Source: a candidate division WOR-3 bacterium
Lineage (GTDB): Bacteria; Hydrothermota; Tepidihabitantia; Tepidihabitantales; Tepidihabitantaceae
Assembly (NCBI GenBank): GCA_024653355.1
Contig: JANLFQ010000003.1
Coordinates: forward strand, 138,944-202,943
DNA: 64,000 nucleotides
Reading direction: 5' to 3'
The notes below the pieces were generated by a model, which did not search any database, was not told the DNA's origin, and saw only the letters and a list, made by a program, of their open reading frames with translations. Of this stretch, positions 36,848-44,648 are shown in pieces. Every line of letters starts with the position of its first letter. Within the stretch, counting starts at the first letter, position 1. A program made the position numbers and the translations under genes.

Positions 36848-37639
36848 TTAACGGTGCAGATTTCTTTTCAGCCGTAATGCCGGTGCGGCGTTTAATCCCC
36901 GGGATTGGTCAAGAGAAACGGTCGTGTCAATGTACATTGTTGCCCGGATAAACGCCTCCTTTGCACCAATCGAGTCACCGATAAACTCGGCGGCAACGCC
37001 GAGGTTGTTCAGGATTGCGCCGGCTAAATCGGCAGGGGATGGTGTTAGAGTAGAAAGTGAGCGCTCTGCCAAGCGGTAATAGAAAAGGGCGCTTTCGGGA
37101 TAAGAGTAGTACTGGAAGATGTAACCAGTGTTGAATGCCAGCCAGCCGGTGATACAGGATGCGGCGCGCCCGCTAAGGGCGTGTGTCAGTTCAAGACCTT
37201 TTTGAAATTCAACGAGCGCCGATTGAGGTTGCGCAAGTTCATTGTAGGAGAAACCGATATATCCATAAACCACCGCCTGACCTATTGAGTCTTTTCTTAA
37301 CTCTTTTTTCTGCAAGAGTTTTGTTAACCGGGCGATGGCGTCCCGCAACTCACGATTTTCAATCATAGTATCGATTGACACCAGCTGCCGGTTCAGTTCC
37401 GGGGAAAGGAAGGTGCGAACGGTGGTGTCAATGTACACCTTGCCCAGCATTCGGGTGTAAGCGCTGAGGTCTACTTTAGTCAATTCGGCTGTTTTTCGTC
37501 CGGGCTCACTTTTGGGTGGCTGGGAAAGAATCCGGCTGAGGAACAAAAGGATGACCAGGACAACAACACCGACCGTAACCCAGAGCCACAGATTGCGCAG
37601 CGAGAGCCCGGGGTTTGGCTTTTTGGGCTTTTTCGGCAC
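36848..37639 (-). CDS. Membrane-anchored TPR-like protein
   Basis: This 263-residue protein has a basic N-terminus (PKKPKKPN), one membrane helix (LWLWVTVGVVVLVILLFL) and an extracytoplasmic or cytoplasmic helical domain with weak TPR-like pairs (about 110-250: AVVYGYIGFSYNELAQPQSA, AGAILNNLGVAAEFIGDS). I do not recognise the family. It may be a small scaffold. The two copies of the phrase YIDTT(V) at about 69 and 236 are curious but short. It starts with GTG 37639, 5 bases after a TAAAAT box, and converges with priA at a 10-base gap. Confidence 0.75.
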   Translation of the reverse strand: MPKKPKKPNPGLSLRNLWLWVTVGVVVLVILLFLSRILSQPPKSEPGRKTAELTKVDLSAYTRMLGKVYIDTTVRTFLSPELNRQLVSIDTMIENRELRDAIARLTKLLQKKELRKDSIGQAVVYGYIGFSYNELAQPQSALVEFQKGLELTHALSGRAASCITGWLAFNTGYIFQYYSYPESALFYYRLAERSLSTLTPSPADLAGAILNNLGVAAEFIGDSIGAKEAFIRATMYIDTTVSLDQSRGLNAAPALRLKRNLHR

Positions 37640-37644
37640 GCCGA

Positions 37645-37672
37645 ATTTTAATCTAACTAACTTTTATGTCAA
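37645..37672 (-). promoter_or_regulatory. Leaderless-type promoter of the TPR-like gene
   Basis: On the minus strand TTGACA (37672-37667), 16 bases and TAAAAT (37650-37645) are followed by 5 bases and GTG 37639. This is the tightest promoter-start distance in the window together with 58988. Confidence 0.65.
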
Positions 37673-38085
37673 TGTTGTGGCAGATGTCAAAAACGGCAAT
37701 TCGGATGGCACTCCACAATGCAACCGAATGAAAGAGTAACCGGTAACTATTCAATGGTATTTAATTTTGCCGAAGTGTTGCAAGAGGCTGTTTTCTGGGC
37801 ATTATAAAGCGGTGCAATCCATCTTCAGGCTCGACTTTTCTGAACCCTGTATGCTGGCCGGTTCAGTTGTGTTCTGGTTCACAGGGGTTAGATGTTGTGA
37901 TGGGTATAAGTTTAACTACTGCTGTATTGGTAAGTTGTTAGCATTATAAAATATCGCTCATCATCACACCGGTTAGGGCTCGTTAATTCATTCTGAAAGC
38001 GGTTCATCAGTTCAATCCCGGACACACTGGCAGAACCAATCCCTGAGTCGCTCCCCGAGCGGTTTCCTAAGACAGATAAGGACCG

Positions 38086-38100
38086 ACTCAATGATTGAGT
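38086..38100. repeat. Perfect 15-base palindrome, possible operator
   Basis: ACTCAATGATTGAGT is a perfect inverted repeat around the central G at 38093. It stands in a gene-less region about 245 bases before the nfn promoter. Its size and symmetry fit a dimeric regulator site, but its distance from the promoter argues for caution. Confidence 0.35.
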
Positions 38101-38114
38101 TACCCAACCCTTTT

Positions 38115-38136
38115 CCCTATTCTATCCGAAATAGGG
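38115..38136. repeat. Hairpin: CCCTATT, 8-base loop, AATAGGG
   Basis: A 7-base perfect stem lies 14 bases after the palindrome. It is not followed by a T tract on the plus strand, so it is not an obvious terminator. Confidence 0.35.
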
Positions 38137-38343
38137 TGATGGGTGATTTTAACATAGGTTTAGTATGCTAATTTACTGGTTTTTAACGGGTTAACATCAC
38201 AGTCAGTATCTGTTGCCACCTAATCTTTTACCATTTCAACCGTTTGCTGTTTTTTCCCGGATTGTTGTCGGGGTTTTCTGACAAGAAGGATGGAGTCTGG
38301 AAATAACATCGGTATGATATTGTTTTTATAAAGTGCTGACCCC

Positions 38344-38372
38344 TTGACTTTTGGTATATTTTTCGGTATAAT
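38344..38372 (+). promoter_or_regulatory. Promoter of nfnAB with about 70-base leader
   Basis: TTGACT (38344-38349), a 17-base spacer and a perfect TATAAT (38367-38372). The predicted leader is about 70 bases and contains AAAGGAGG just before the TTG start, so this unit uses conventional initiation. Confidence 0.7.
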
Positions 38373-38449
38373 GCCAATCAATTTACTGGTTATTTTAGTG
38401 AGAGCGAAAATAAGGAATAGTTTTTTGTTTTATCCCAAAGGAGGAATTT

Positions 38450-39310
38450 TTGGTTAAGATTTTGAAAAAGCGCCAGTTAGCGCCACAAATTAAGATGTTA
38501 GAACTGGATGCACCCGAAATCGCCCGCAAGGCACAGCCCGGGCAGTTTGTTGTCGTTAGGGTCAACGAAGAGGGCGAAAGGATACCTTTGACTGTGGCGG
38601 ATGCGCTTCCCGAGCAAGGGGTTCTGGTTATTGTTTTCCAGGAGGTTGGTAAATCGACGATGCTTCTGGGCACGCTTGAAGAGGGCGAGGCGATTCTGGA
38701 TTTGATTGGACCGCTGGGAAAGCCAAGCGAAATTGAACGGTTCGGGACGGTGGTGTGTGTTGCCGGCGGGGTCGGAACACCGGAGATTTTTCCTGTTGCC
38801 CGGGCGTTGAAACAAGCGGGTAATCGGGTGATTTCAATTATCGGATTTAGAAGTCGGGAACTGGTTTTGATGGAGGAAAAGATGCGTGCGGTTTCCGATG
38901 AGTTGATTGTGGCAACTGACGACGGTTCTTACGGCGTTAAAGGTTTTGTCACCGATGTATTGCGGGAGGTATTGAATCGGGGCGAAAAGGTGGATAGATG
39001 TTTTGCCGTTGGTCCGGTAATAATGATGAAGATGGTTTCCCTGCTCACCAAAGAGTATGGCGTGCCGACAGTTGTAAGTTTAAATCCGATAATGCTGGAT
39101 GCGACCGGGATGTGTGGTGTGTGCAGGGTTGAGGTCGGTGGTGAGACAAAGTTTGCCTGTGTGGACGGTCCGGAGTTTGATGGCCATAAGGTAAATTTTG
39201 ACCAGTTGATGGCACGGTTGAGGACCTATGTTAATGAGGAGAAACAGGCGGTAGAGTTATTCCTTAAATCCCGTAATTGTGGTTGCGAGAAAGGAACTGT
39301 CCGTGGCTAA
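38450..39310 (+). CDS. nfnA: NfnA-type ferredoxin-NADP+ reductase subunit (FAD, 2Fe-2S)
   Basis: This 286-residue protein resembles dihydroorotate dehydrogenase electron-transfer subunits and sulfide dehydrogenase SudB. The N-terminal FAD domain has QPGQFVVVRVNEEGERIPLT, the NAD domain has VCVAGGVGTPEIFPVARAL, and a C-terminal 2Fe-2S site sits in GMCGVCRVEVGGETKFACVDG. With the next gene it would form NfnAB, which couples reduced ferredoxin and NADH oxidation to NADP+ reduction by flavin-based bifurcation. SudAB-type sulfide dehydrogenase is the alternative reading. It starts at TTG 38450, with GGAGG (38440-38444) 5 bases upstream. It overlaps nfnB by 8 bases. Confidence 0.9.
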   Translation: MVKILKKRQLAPQIKMLELDAPEIARKAQPGQFVVVRVNEEGERIPLTVADALPEQGVLVIVFQEVGKSTMLLGTLEEGEAILDLIGPLGKPSEIERFGTVVCVAGGVGTPEIFPVARALKQAGNRVISIIGFRSRELVLMEEKMRAVSDELIVATDDGSYGVKGFVTDVLREVLNRGEKVDRCFAVGPVIMMKMVSLLTKEYGVPTVVSLNPIMLDATGMCGVCRVEVGGETKFACVDGPEFDGHKVNFDQLMARLRTYVNEEKQAVELFLKSRNCGCEKGTVRG

Positions 39311-40700
39311 GATAAATCCGAAACGAACACCGATGGCTGAGCAACCGGCAGACAAGCGCCGGCACAACTTTGATGAGGTGCCTTATGGATATACGCCAGA
39401 ACAGGCGATGGCTGAGGCGCAGCGCTGTCTCCAGTGTAAAAAGCCCTCCTGTGTTGGCGGTTGTCCGGTTCAGGTGGATATTCCAGGATTCATCCGTGAG
39501 GTGGCGCAGGGGAATTTTCTGGAAGCGGTTAAGGTGATGAAGCGGACAAATGTGTTGCCGGCGATATGCGGTCGGGTGTGTCCCCAGGAGGTGCAGTGCG
39601 AAGGTGCCTGTATATTAGGTAAGAAAATGGAGCCGGTGGCGATTGGCAATCTGGAACGGTTTGTCGCCGATTGGGAAGCGACGCAACCGGAGTGTGTGAT
39701 GTGCGAGATACAGCCGGCCACGGGCAAGAAGGTGGCGGTTGTTGGTGCCGGACCAGCCGGGTTAACGCTTGCCGGTGATATGAGGAAACTGGGGCACAGT
39801 GTCACGATATTTGAGGCGCTGCATAAGCCAGGCGGGGTGCTGATGTACGGGATTCCTGAGTTCCGGTTACCCAAGGCGGTGGTGGAAAGGGAGGTAAACT
39901 TTCTGCTCGCGATGGGTGTGGAGTTGAAACTTGATTACGTGATTGGAAAGATCAAGACGATTGATGAGTTGTTGAACGAGTACGATGCGGTTTTTGTTGG
40001 CACTGGTGCCGGTTTACCACTTTTTATGGGAATTCCGGGCGAGAATAGTTTGGGGATTTATTCGGCGAATGAGTATCTTACCCGTTCCAATCTGATGAAG
40101 GCTTACCTGTTTCCCAAATATGATACGCCGATTGTGCGGGGGAAGCAGGTGGCGGTGATTGGCGGTGGCAATGTAGCGATGGACGCGGCGCGCACCGCAT
40201 TAAGATTAGGTGCCGAGCGGGTGGTTTTAATCTATCGCCGCTCCCGCGATGAGATGCCGGCACGGGTAGCAGAGATTCATCATGCAGAAGAAGAGGGTGT
40301 GGAGTTCCAGTTGTTGACCAATCCGGTGCGTTACATCGCTGATGAGAGTGGCTGGGTTAAAGAGGTGGAGTGTTTGCGAATGGAATTGGGCGAACCGGAT
40401 GCATCGGGCCGAAGACGGCCGGTGCCGGTACCAAATAGCGAATTTCGTATTCCGGTGGACACGGTGGTAGTGGCGATTGGCAACAGCCCCAATCCGCTTA
40501 TTCCCCAGACAACACCGGGTTTGGCGACAACCAAGCGGGGAACACTGGTAGTTGACCCGAATACCGGTAAAACCACGAAAAGAGGGGTTTTTGCCGGCGG
40601 GGACATCGTTACCGGAGCGGCAACGGTGATTCTGGCAATGGGCGCAGGTAGAGTTGCTGCTAAGGCAATGGATGAGTTCCTGCGCACCGGGGTGTGGTGA
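39303..40700 (+). CDS. nfnB: NfnB-type / glutamate synthase small-subunit-like oxidoreductase
   Basis: The 465-residue protein has an N-terminal 4Fe-4S module (CLQCKKPSCVGGCPVQVDI and CGRVCPQEVQCEGACILG), then FAD- and NADPH-binding domains (VAVVGAGPAGLTLAGDM; VAVIGGGNVAMDAARTALR). A closing FAGGDIVTGAATVILAMGAG follows. It is the family often called GltA or NADPH-dependent glutamate synthase. No glutamate synthase large subunit is nearby, and the fixed pairing with an NfnA-like partner supports the bifurcating transhydrogenase. GTG 39303 is preferred: it matches the family start (MAKINPKRTPM) and has AAAGGA about 8 bases upstream, while an upstream GTG (39279) does not. Confidence 0.9.
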   Translation: MAKINPKRTPMAEQPADKRRHNFDEVPYGYTPEQAMAEAQRCLQCKKPSCVGGCPVQVDIPGFIREVAQGNFLEAVKVMKRTNVLPAICGRVCPQEVQCEGACILGKKMEPVAIGNLERFVADWEATQPECVMCEIQPATGKKVAVVGAGPAGLTLAGDMRKLGHSVTIFEALHKPGGVLMYGIPEFRLPKAVVEREVNFLLAMGVELKLDYVIGKIKTIDELLNEYDAVFVGTGAGLPLFMGIPGENSLGIYSANEYLTRSNLMKAYLFPKYDTPIVRGKQVAVIGGGNVAMDAARTALRLGAERVVLIYRRSRDEMPARVAEIHHAEEEGVEFQLLTNPVRYIADESGWVKEVECLRMELGEPDASGRRRPVPVPNSEFRIPVDTVVVAIGNSPNPLIPQTTPGLATTKRGTLVVDPNTGKTTKRGVFAGGDIVTGAATVILAMGAGRVAAKAMDEFLRTGVW

Positions 40701-40811
40701 TAAAATGATTAAAATGACACCGGTCACCGGTTATCCGACACCAAACGATTTAAAGTTTAATATGATATCTTTTCAGGGTGGCCAGTCAGAGGTGTCAGGA
40801 GGTGTAGAAAA

Positions 40812-41759
40812 ATGAGTAGAAGCGACATTGTCCGCCGGTTACGGAAAAGGAAAATCGGCGTTCTGATGGGAGGCTGGTCGAGCGAAAGGGAGGTTTCGCT
40901 CCTTTCGGGCCAACGGGTTCTGGAATCTTTGAAAAGGCAGGGTTATCAGGCGGTCGGGATTGATATCAACCGGAGTTTTGTCGACCAGATACGCCAGGCA
41001 AAGATTGATATGGCGTTTGTCATACTCCATGGCCGGCCCGGTGAAGATGGAACGATGCAGGGTTTTTTAGAACTCCTGGGAATTCCCTATACCGGTTCCG
41101 GGGTTACCGCATCGGCGATTGCGATTGACAAAGTGTTCACGAAGATGCTTTTCCGACAGATTGGTATCCCGACGCCGGATTTTGTAAGTGTTGGTAAGGA
41201 TGATGATGTTGCTGAAGGGTTAGCCGCGGCGGAGAAACGTTTCGGGTATCCGATGATTGCCAAACCGCGCTGCGAGGGTTCGAGCGTGGGAATTGAACTG
41301 CTCGAAGGGAAACGGGGCGCACTGGACCGATGCGAGCGGGTCTGGCGCGGTTTTAGTGAGATGCTCATCGAACCTTTTATCGATGGGATGATTGCCACGG
41401 TGGGGATAGTTGGTGACCAGGTGTTACCAATTCTCGAACTGGTTCCCAAACAGCAGAAGTTTTACAGTTATGAGGCAAAGTACATTCGGGGCGAAACCGA
41501 TTTTATTGTACCGGCGCGGCTGAGCAGCCGGGTTGAGGCGAGAATTAAAGAATTGGCGATAAAGGCGTATCGCGAACTGGGTTGCAAAGGTTTCGCCCGC
41601 CTTGACTTAATTGTTAAGGACGGTCGCCAGCCTTACTTTCTTGAGGTGAATACCCTTCCTGGATTAACCGACATTTCCGACCTACCGGTGCAAGCCGAAG
41701 CGGCCGGAATTACTTATGACGACCTGATTTTCCGGATTCTGGCGGATGCCTTAGAGTGA
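40812..41759 (+). CDS. ddl: D-alanine--D-alanine ligase
   Basis: This 315-residue ATP-grasp enzyme makes the D-Ala-D-Ala end of peptidoglycan precursors. Motifs are IGVLMGGWSSEREVSLLSG, LHGRPGEDGTMQGFLE, IPYTGSGVTASAIAIDK, the ATP-binding KPRCEGSSVGIEL and LEVNTLPGLTDISDLP. The ATG has AGGAGG upstream (40798-40803). A possible -10 (TATGAT, about 40760) has no good -35. It stands alone here, away from the mur/ftsZ cluster, and is followed by the promoter of the ribosomal-protein unit. Confidence 0.95.
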   Translation: MSRSDIVRRLRKRKIGVLMGGWSSEREVSLLSGQRVLESLKRQGYQAVGIDINRSFVDQIRQAKIDMAFVILHGRPGEDGTMQGFLELLGIPYTGSGVTASAIAIDKVFTKMLFRQIGIPTPDFVSVGKDDDVAEGLAAAEKRFGYPMIAKPRCEGSSVGIELLEGKRGALDRCERVWRGFSEMLIEPFIDGMIATVGIVGDQVLPILELVPKQQKFYSYEAKYIRGETDFIVPARLSSRVEARIKELAIKAYRELGCKGFARLDLIVKDGRQPYFLEVNTLPGLTDISDLPVQAEAAGITYDDLIFRILADALE

Positions 41760-41784
41760 CGGTAAACGATGGTGTTGGTATTTC

Positions 41785-41812
41785 TTGACTGAGAGTAATT
41801 TATGAATAAGAT
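41785..41812 (+). promoter_or_regulatory. Leaderless-type promoter of the rplR-rpsE-rpmD-rplO-secY unit
   Basis: TTGACT (41785-41790), a 16-base spacer and TAAGAT (41807-41812) are followed by 8 bases and ATG 41821 of rplR. It makes the distal half of the spc operon an independent unit with a predicted leaderless first gene. Confidence 0.6.
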
Positions 41813-41820
41813 TGGTGATT

Positions 41821-42168
41821 ATGATTCGTGACCGAAAGTTAAGAAGGCATTTAAGTATCCGGCACCGGATTTCCGGAACGCCGGAGCGACCCCGGTTGTG
41901 TGTTTTTCGGAGTAACCGGCATATGTATGCCCAGTTGATAGACGACACTACCGGTCGGGTGCTAACCGCGGTTTCCAGTTTAACTCCGGAGTTAAGAGAC
42001 AAAAAAGGGAAACCCACTGAGATGGCGCTTGAGGTGGGTAAACTGGTTGCCGCAAAGGCGAAAGAACGGGGAATAACAAAAGTTGTTTTCGACCGCGCCG
42101 GTTATCGCTACCATGGCCGGGTGAAGGCGGTGGCTGAAGGAGCGCGCCAAGGAGGTCTGGAGTTTTGA
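41821..42168 (+). CDS. rplR: 50S ribosomal protein L18 (uL18)
   Basis: The 115-residue L18 binds 5S rRNA on the large subunit. Visible landmarks are [35 protein letters not shown] and [22 protein letters not shown]. The ATG at 41821 matches the family N-terminus and the promoter; TTG 41812 and GTG 41815 lie in or directly after the -10 box. In most bacteria rplR follows rplF inside the spc operon; here ddl is upstream instead. It overlaps rpsE by TTGA. Confidence 0.95.
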   Translation: MIRDRKLRRHLSIRHRISGTPERPRLCVFRSNRHMYAQLIDDTTGRVLTAVSSLTPELRDKKGKPTEMALEVGKLVAAKAKERGITKVVFDRAGYRYHGRVKAVAEGARQGGLEF

Positions 42169-42710
42169 TTGAGGTTTTAACTGATAGTGAGGTTGTTCAG
42201 CAGGAACCCGAACTTATTGAACGGGTAATCAATATAAAGCGAATTTCCAAGGTGATGAAAGGTGGCAAGCGGATGCGGATTTCGGCCGCGGTGGTTGTGG
42301 GCGATGGTAAAGGACAGGTCGGAGTGGGACACGGCAAAGCGGTAGAGGTGGCTGTGGCGGTACGGAAGGCGGCAGCGCGCGCGCGCAAGGAGATGGTGAA
42401 AATCTCTTTTCGTGGTCATACGATACCCCATGAGACGACGGGAAAGTTTGGAGCGACAAAGGTATTAATTAAGCCGGCGGCACCGGGTACCGGTCTGATC
42501 GCCTGTCCGCAGGTGCGAGCGGTTTTGGAGGCGGTCGGGTTGCGCGATGCCTTGAGCAAAGCGTACGGTTCACGTAACCACTACAACACCGCCAAGGCAA
42601 CAATAATTGCTCTGTCCCGGTTGCGCACGCTTGACCAGGTAGCAGCGGCGCGCAACAAACCGATAGGGTATTTTGTAGAACGGAAGGGCGATGAAAAAGT
42701 TGAAGGTTAA
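42165..42710 (+). CDS. rpsE: 30S ribosomal protein S5 (uS5)
   Basis: This is a 181-residue S5 with the dsRNA-binding N-terminal domain ([37 protein letters not shown]) and the C-terminal domain ([33 protein letters not shown]). It contributes to decoding accuracy at the mRNA entry site. The start is TTG 42165, overlapping the rplR stop as TTGA; AAGGAGG at about 42147-42153 is the probable ribosome site. Its end overlaps rpmD by 20 bases. Confidence 0.95.
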   Translation: MIEVLTDSEVVQQEPELIERVINIKRISKVMKGGKRMRISAAVVVGDGKGQVGVGHGKAVEVAVAVRKAAARARKEMVKISFRGHTIPHETTGKFGATKVLIKPAAPGTGLIACPQVRAVLEAVGLRDALSKAYGSRNHYNTAKATIIALSRLRTLDQVAAARNKPIGYFVERKGDEKVEG

Positions 42711-42870
42711 ACTGATTAAGAGTCTTATTGACGAGAAAGAGGAGCACAAGCGGACCGCACGGGCGCTGGGATTGCGAAGGCTTGGGGCGGAAAGGGTGCA
42801 CAACGATTCGCCGGTTGTTCGGGGAATGATTTTTAAAATCAGGCATCTGGTAAAGGTGGAGGAGTTATGA
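42691..42870 (+). CDS. rpmD: 50S ribosomal protein L30 (uL30)
   Basis: This short gene (59 residues) reads [20 protein letters not shown], followed by [10 protein letters not shown] and a [15 protein letters not shown] end. That is the full L30 fold: K-rich strand, first helix with the ARALGLRRL motif, and final strand. The position between rpsE and rplO is the canonical one. It starts inside the end of rpsE and overlaps rplO by ATGA. Confidence 0.95.
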   Translation: MKKLKVKLIKSLIDEKEEHKRTARALGLRRLGAERVHNDSPVVRGMIFKIRHLVKVEEL

Positions 42871-43328
42871 GAATAAATGAACTGAAACCGGCAACCGGTG
42901 CTGTGAAGAAGAAGAAACGGGTTGGTTGCGGACCCGGTTCCGGGCACGGTAAAACATCGTGTCGGGGCCACAAGGGTATGGGACAACATTCGGCACCGGA
43001 GTTTGATTCCCGTTTTGAAGGCGGCCAGATGCCCTTCTACCGGCGGATTCCCAAGCGCGGTTTTAAAAACCCGAGCCGGGTTGAGTTTGAAGTGGTAAAC
43101 CTTGACGACCTGGCGAAAGTGAAAGAGGAGCAGATTACGGTTGAGACGCTGATAAAAAATAAACTGGTCCGGCGGGGAAAGTATGTCAAAGTCCTTGGCA
43201 AAGGCGAAATAAACCGGCCAATTACGATAACCGCCCATGCATTCTCGGCAACCGCCCGACAGAAGATTGAAGAAGCAGGGGGCAAGGTTACGGTTCTCGC
43301 CCTGAAACCGACGGGGGTTGTTAATTGA
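42867..43328 (+). CDS. rplO: 50S ribosomal protein L15 (uL15)
   Basis: The 153-residue L15 has the standard basic, glycine-rich N-terminus ([20 protein letters not shown]), [15 protein letters not shown] and a globular C-terminal half ([19 protein letters not shown]). It is involved in late assembly of the large subunit. The start overlaps the rpmD stop (ATGA), with GGAGG about 5 bases before. It overlaps secY by TTGA. Confidence 0.96.
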   Translation: MRINELKPATGAVKKKKRVGCGPGSGHGKTSCRGHKGMGQHSAPEFDSRFEGGQMPFYRRIPKRGFKNPSRVEFEVVNLDDLAKVKEEQITVETLIKNKLVRRGKYVKVLGKGEINRPITITAHAFSATARQKIEEAGGKVTVLALKPTGVVN

Positions 43329-44629
43329 CGGGCAGTGTTCCCAGTATCTTTAAAATCCCGGACCTGCGGAAAAAGATTTTATTTACCCTTGCGATGGTTG
43401 TGGTTTACCGCCTTGGTACCCACATCCCGGTACCGGGCATCAACGCTCAGGCGCTGGGCTGGACCTTAAGGCAACTTCAGGGTACGATATTCGGGCTTTA
43501 CGACATATTCGTGGGCGGCGCCCTTTCCCGGGCATCGGTTTTTGCCCTGGGGGTTATGCCTTATATCTCAGCGTCAATCGTATTTCAATTGCTGGGTTCG
43601 GTTTTCCCGTTTCTTGAGAAACTGCAAAGGGATGAAGAGGGGCGCAAGAAAATCAATCAGTACACCCGCTATGCCACCGTGCTGCTCGCGGTCATTCAGG
43701 CGGCAAGTATCTCGGTTTACCTTGAGTCTCAACCGCCGACGCAGTTTGGTTCAATTGTTCTTCAGCCGGGTCTGTTCTTCCGTTTGATGACCATCTTCAC
43801 CCTTACCGCGGGGACGATTTTTGTGATGTGGCTGGGCGAACAGATTACAGACCGGGGTATTGGCAACGGTATTTCCTTCATAATCCTGATTGGCTGTCTC
43901 GACAGTACACCGCAAGATTTGGCGCGTACCTTCCAGCAGGCACGGATTTCTTCCTGGTTCTGGCTCCTGATTGTTGCGGCGATGGTCTTTGTTGTTTACG
44001 CCGCAGTGGTGTTGATGACGATGGCGGTGCGTAAAATTCCGGTCCAGTACCCGAAGCGTATTGTTGGCCGGCGGATGTACGGCGGTCAGAGTACGCACAT
44101 TCCGCTCCGAATTATCACCGCCGGTGTCATTCCGATCATCTTTGCCCAGAGTTTAATTGTTTTTCCCTCGACCTTTGCTACCTTTCTTAAACTGCCGTTT
44201 CTGGAGTGGGTGCAGCGATTTCTTTCCCCCGGGGGCTGGCTCTACAATCTGCTTTACGCGGTGTTGATTGTTTTCTTTACCTACTTTTACACCTCCATTG
44301 TGTTTAACCCGAGAGACCTTGCCGAAAATATGCAACGCTACGGCGGGTTCATTCCCGGTATCCGGCCGGGCGAAAAGACCGCCGCTTACATTGACCGCAG
44401 CCTTTCGCTGTTAACTTTACCCGGGGCGCTGTTTCTGGTGGTGATTGCCCTTTTGCCCTGGATCCTGATGAGCGCCTTTCGGGTACCGTTCTACTTTGGT
44501 GGTACAACCCTGTTGATTATCGTTGGCGTTGCCCTTGACATCCTCCAGCAGATTGAAGCCCACCTGGTGATGCGGCACTACGAGGGTCTGGTCAAGGGTG
44601 GCAAGTTCACGGGCCGGCGTTTCGGCTAA
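43325..44629 (+). CDS. secY: Preprotein translocase subunit SecY
   Basis: SecY is the channel of the Sec system. The 434-residue protein has ten membrane helices. It begins FKIPDLRKKILFTLAMVVVYRLGTH in family-typical form and keeps GVMPYISASIVFQLL, ITDRGIGNGISFII, PLRIITAGVIPIIFAQS and PGIRPGEKTAAYIDR. The start is TTG 43325 (TTGA overlap with rplO). Unlike the common order, adk, map and infA do not follow; a pyrimidine phosphorylase gene does. Confidence 0.96.
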   Translation: MTGSVPSIFKIPDLRKKILFTLAMVVVYRLGTHIPVPGINAQALGWTLRQLQGTIFGLYDIFVGGALSRASVFALGVMPYISASIVFQLLGSVFPFLEKLQRDEEGRKKINQYTRYATVLLAVIQAASISVYLESQPPTQFGSIVLQPGLFFRLMTIFTLTAGTIFVMWLGEQITDRGIGNGISFIILIGCLDSTPQDLARTFQQARISSWFWLLIVAAMVFVVYAAVVLMTMAVRKIPVQYPKRIVGRRMYGGQSTHIPLRIITAGVIPIIFAQSLIVFPSTFATFLKLPFLEWVQRFLSPGGWLYNLLYAVLIVFFTYFYTSIVFNPRDLAENMQRYGGFIPGIRPGEKTAAYIDRSLSLLTLPGALFLVVIALLPWILMSAFRVPFYFGGTTLLIIVGVALDILQQIEAHLVMRHYEGLVKGGKFTGRRFG

Positions 44630-44648
44630 AAGACCGGCGCTCCCGGCA

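Larger units (their letters stand above)
37673..38343. other. Gene-less A/T-rich stretch
   Basis: About 670 bases between two divergent promoters carry no convincing reading frame (short ones at 37767-37949 lack codon bias and a ribosome site). The stretch is richer in A/T than the genes around it and holds a palindrome and a hairpin described separately. It could hold a small RNA, a regulatory region or decayed sequence. No tRNA or known riboswitch core was recognised. Confidence 0.5.

Noticed and set aside
37767-37949. 60-codon frame in the 0.8-kb gap before nfnAB
   Set aside because: Cysteine- and phenylalanine-rich random-looking product, no ribosome site, no promoter at either short or long distance.
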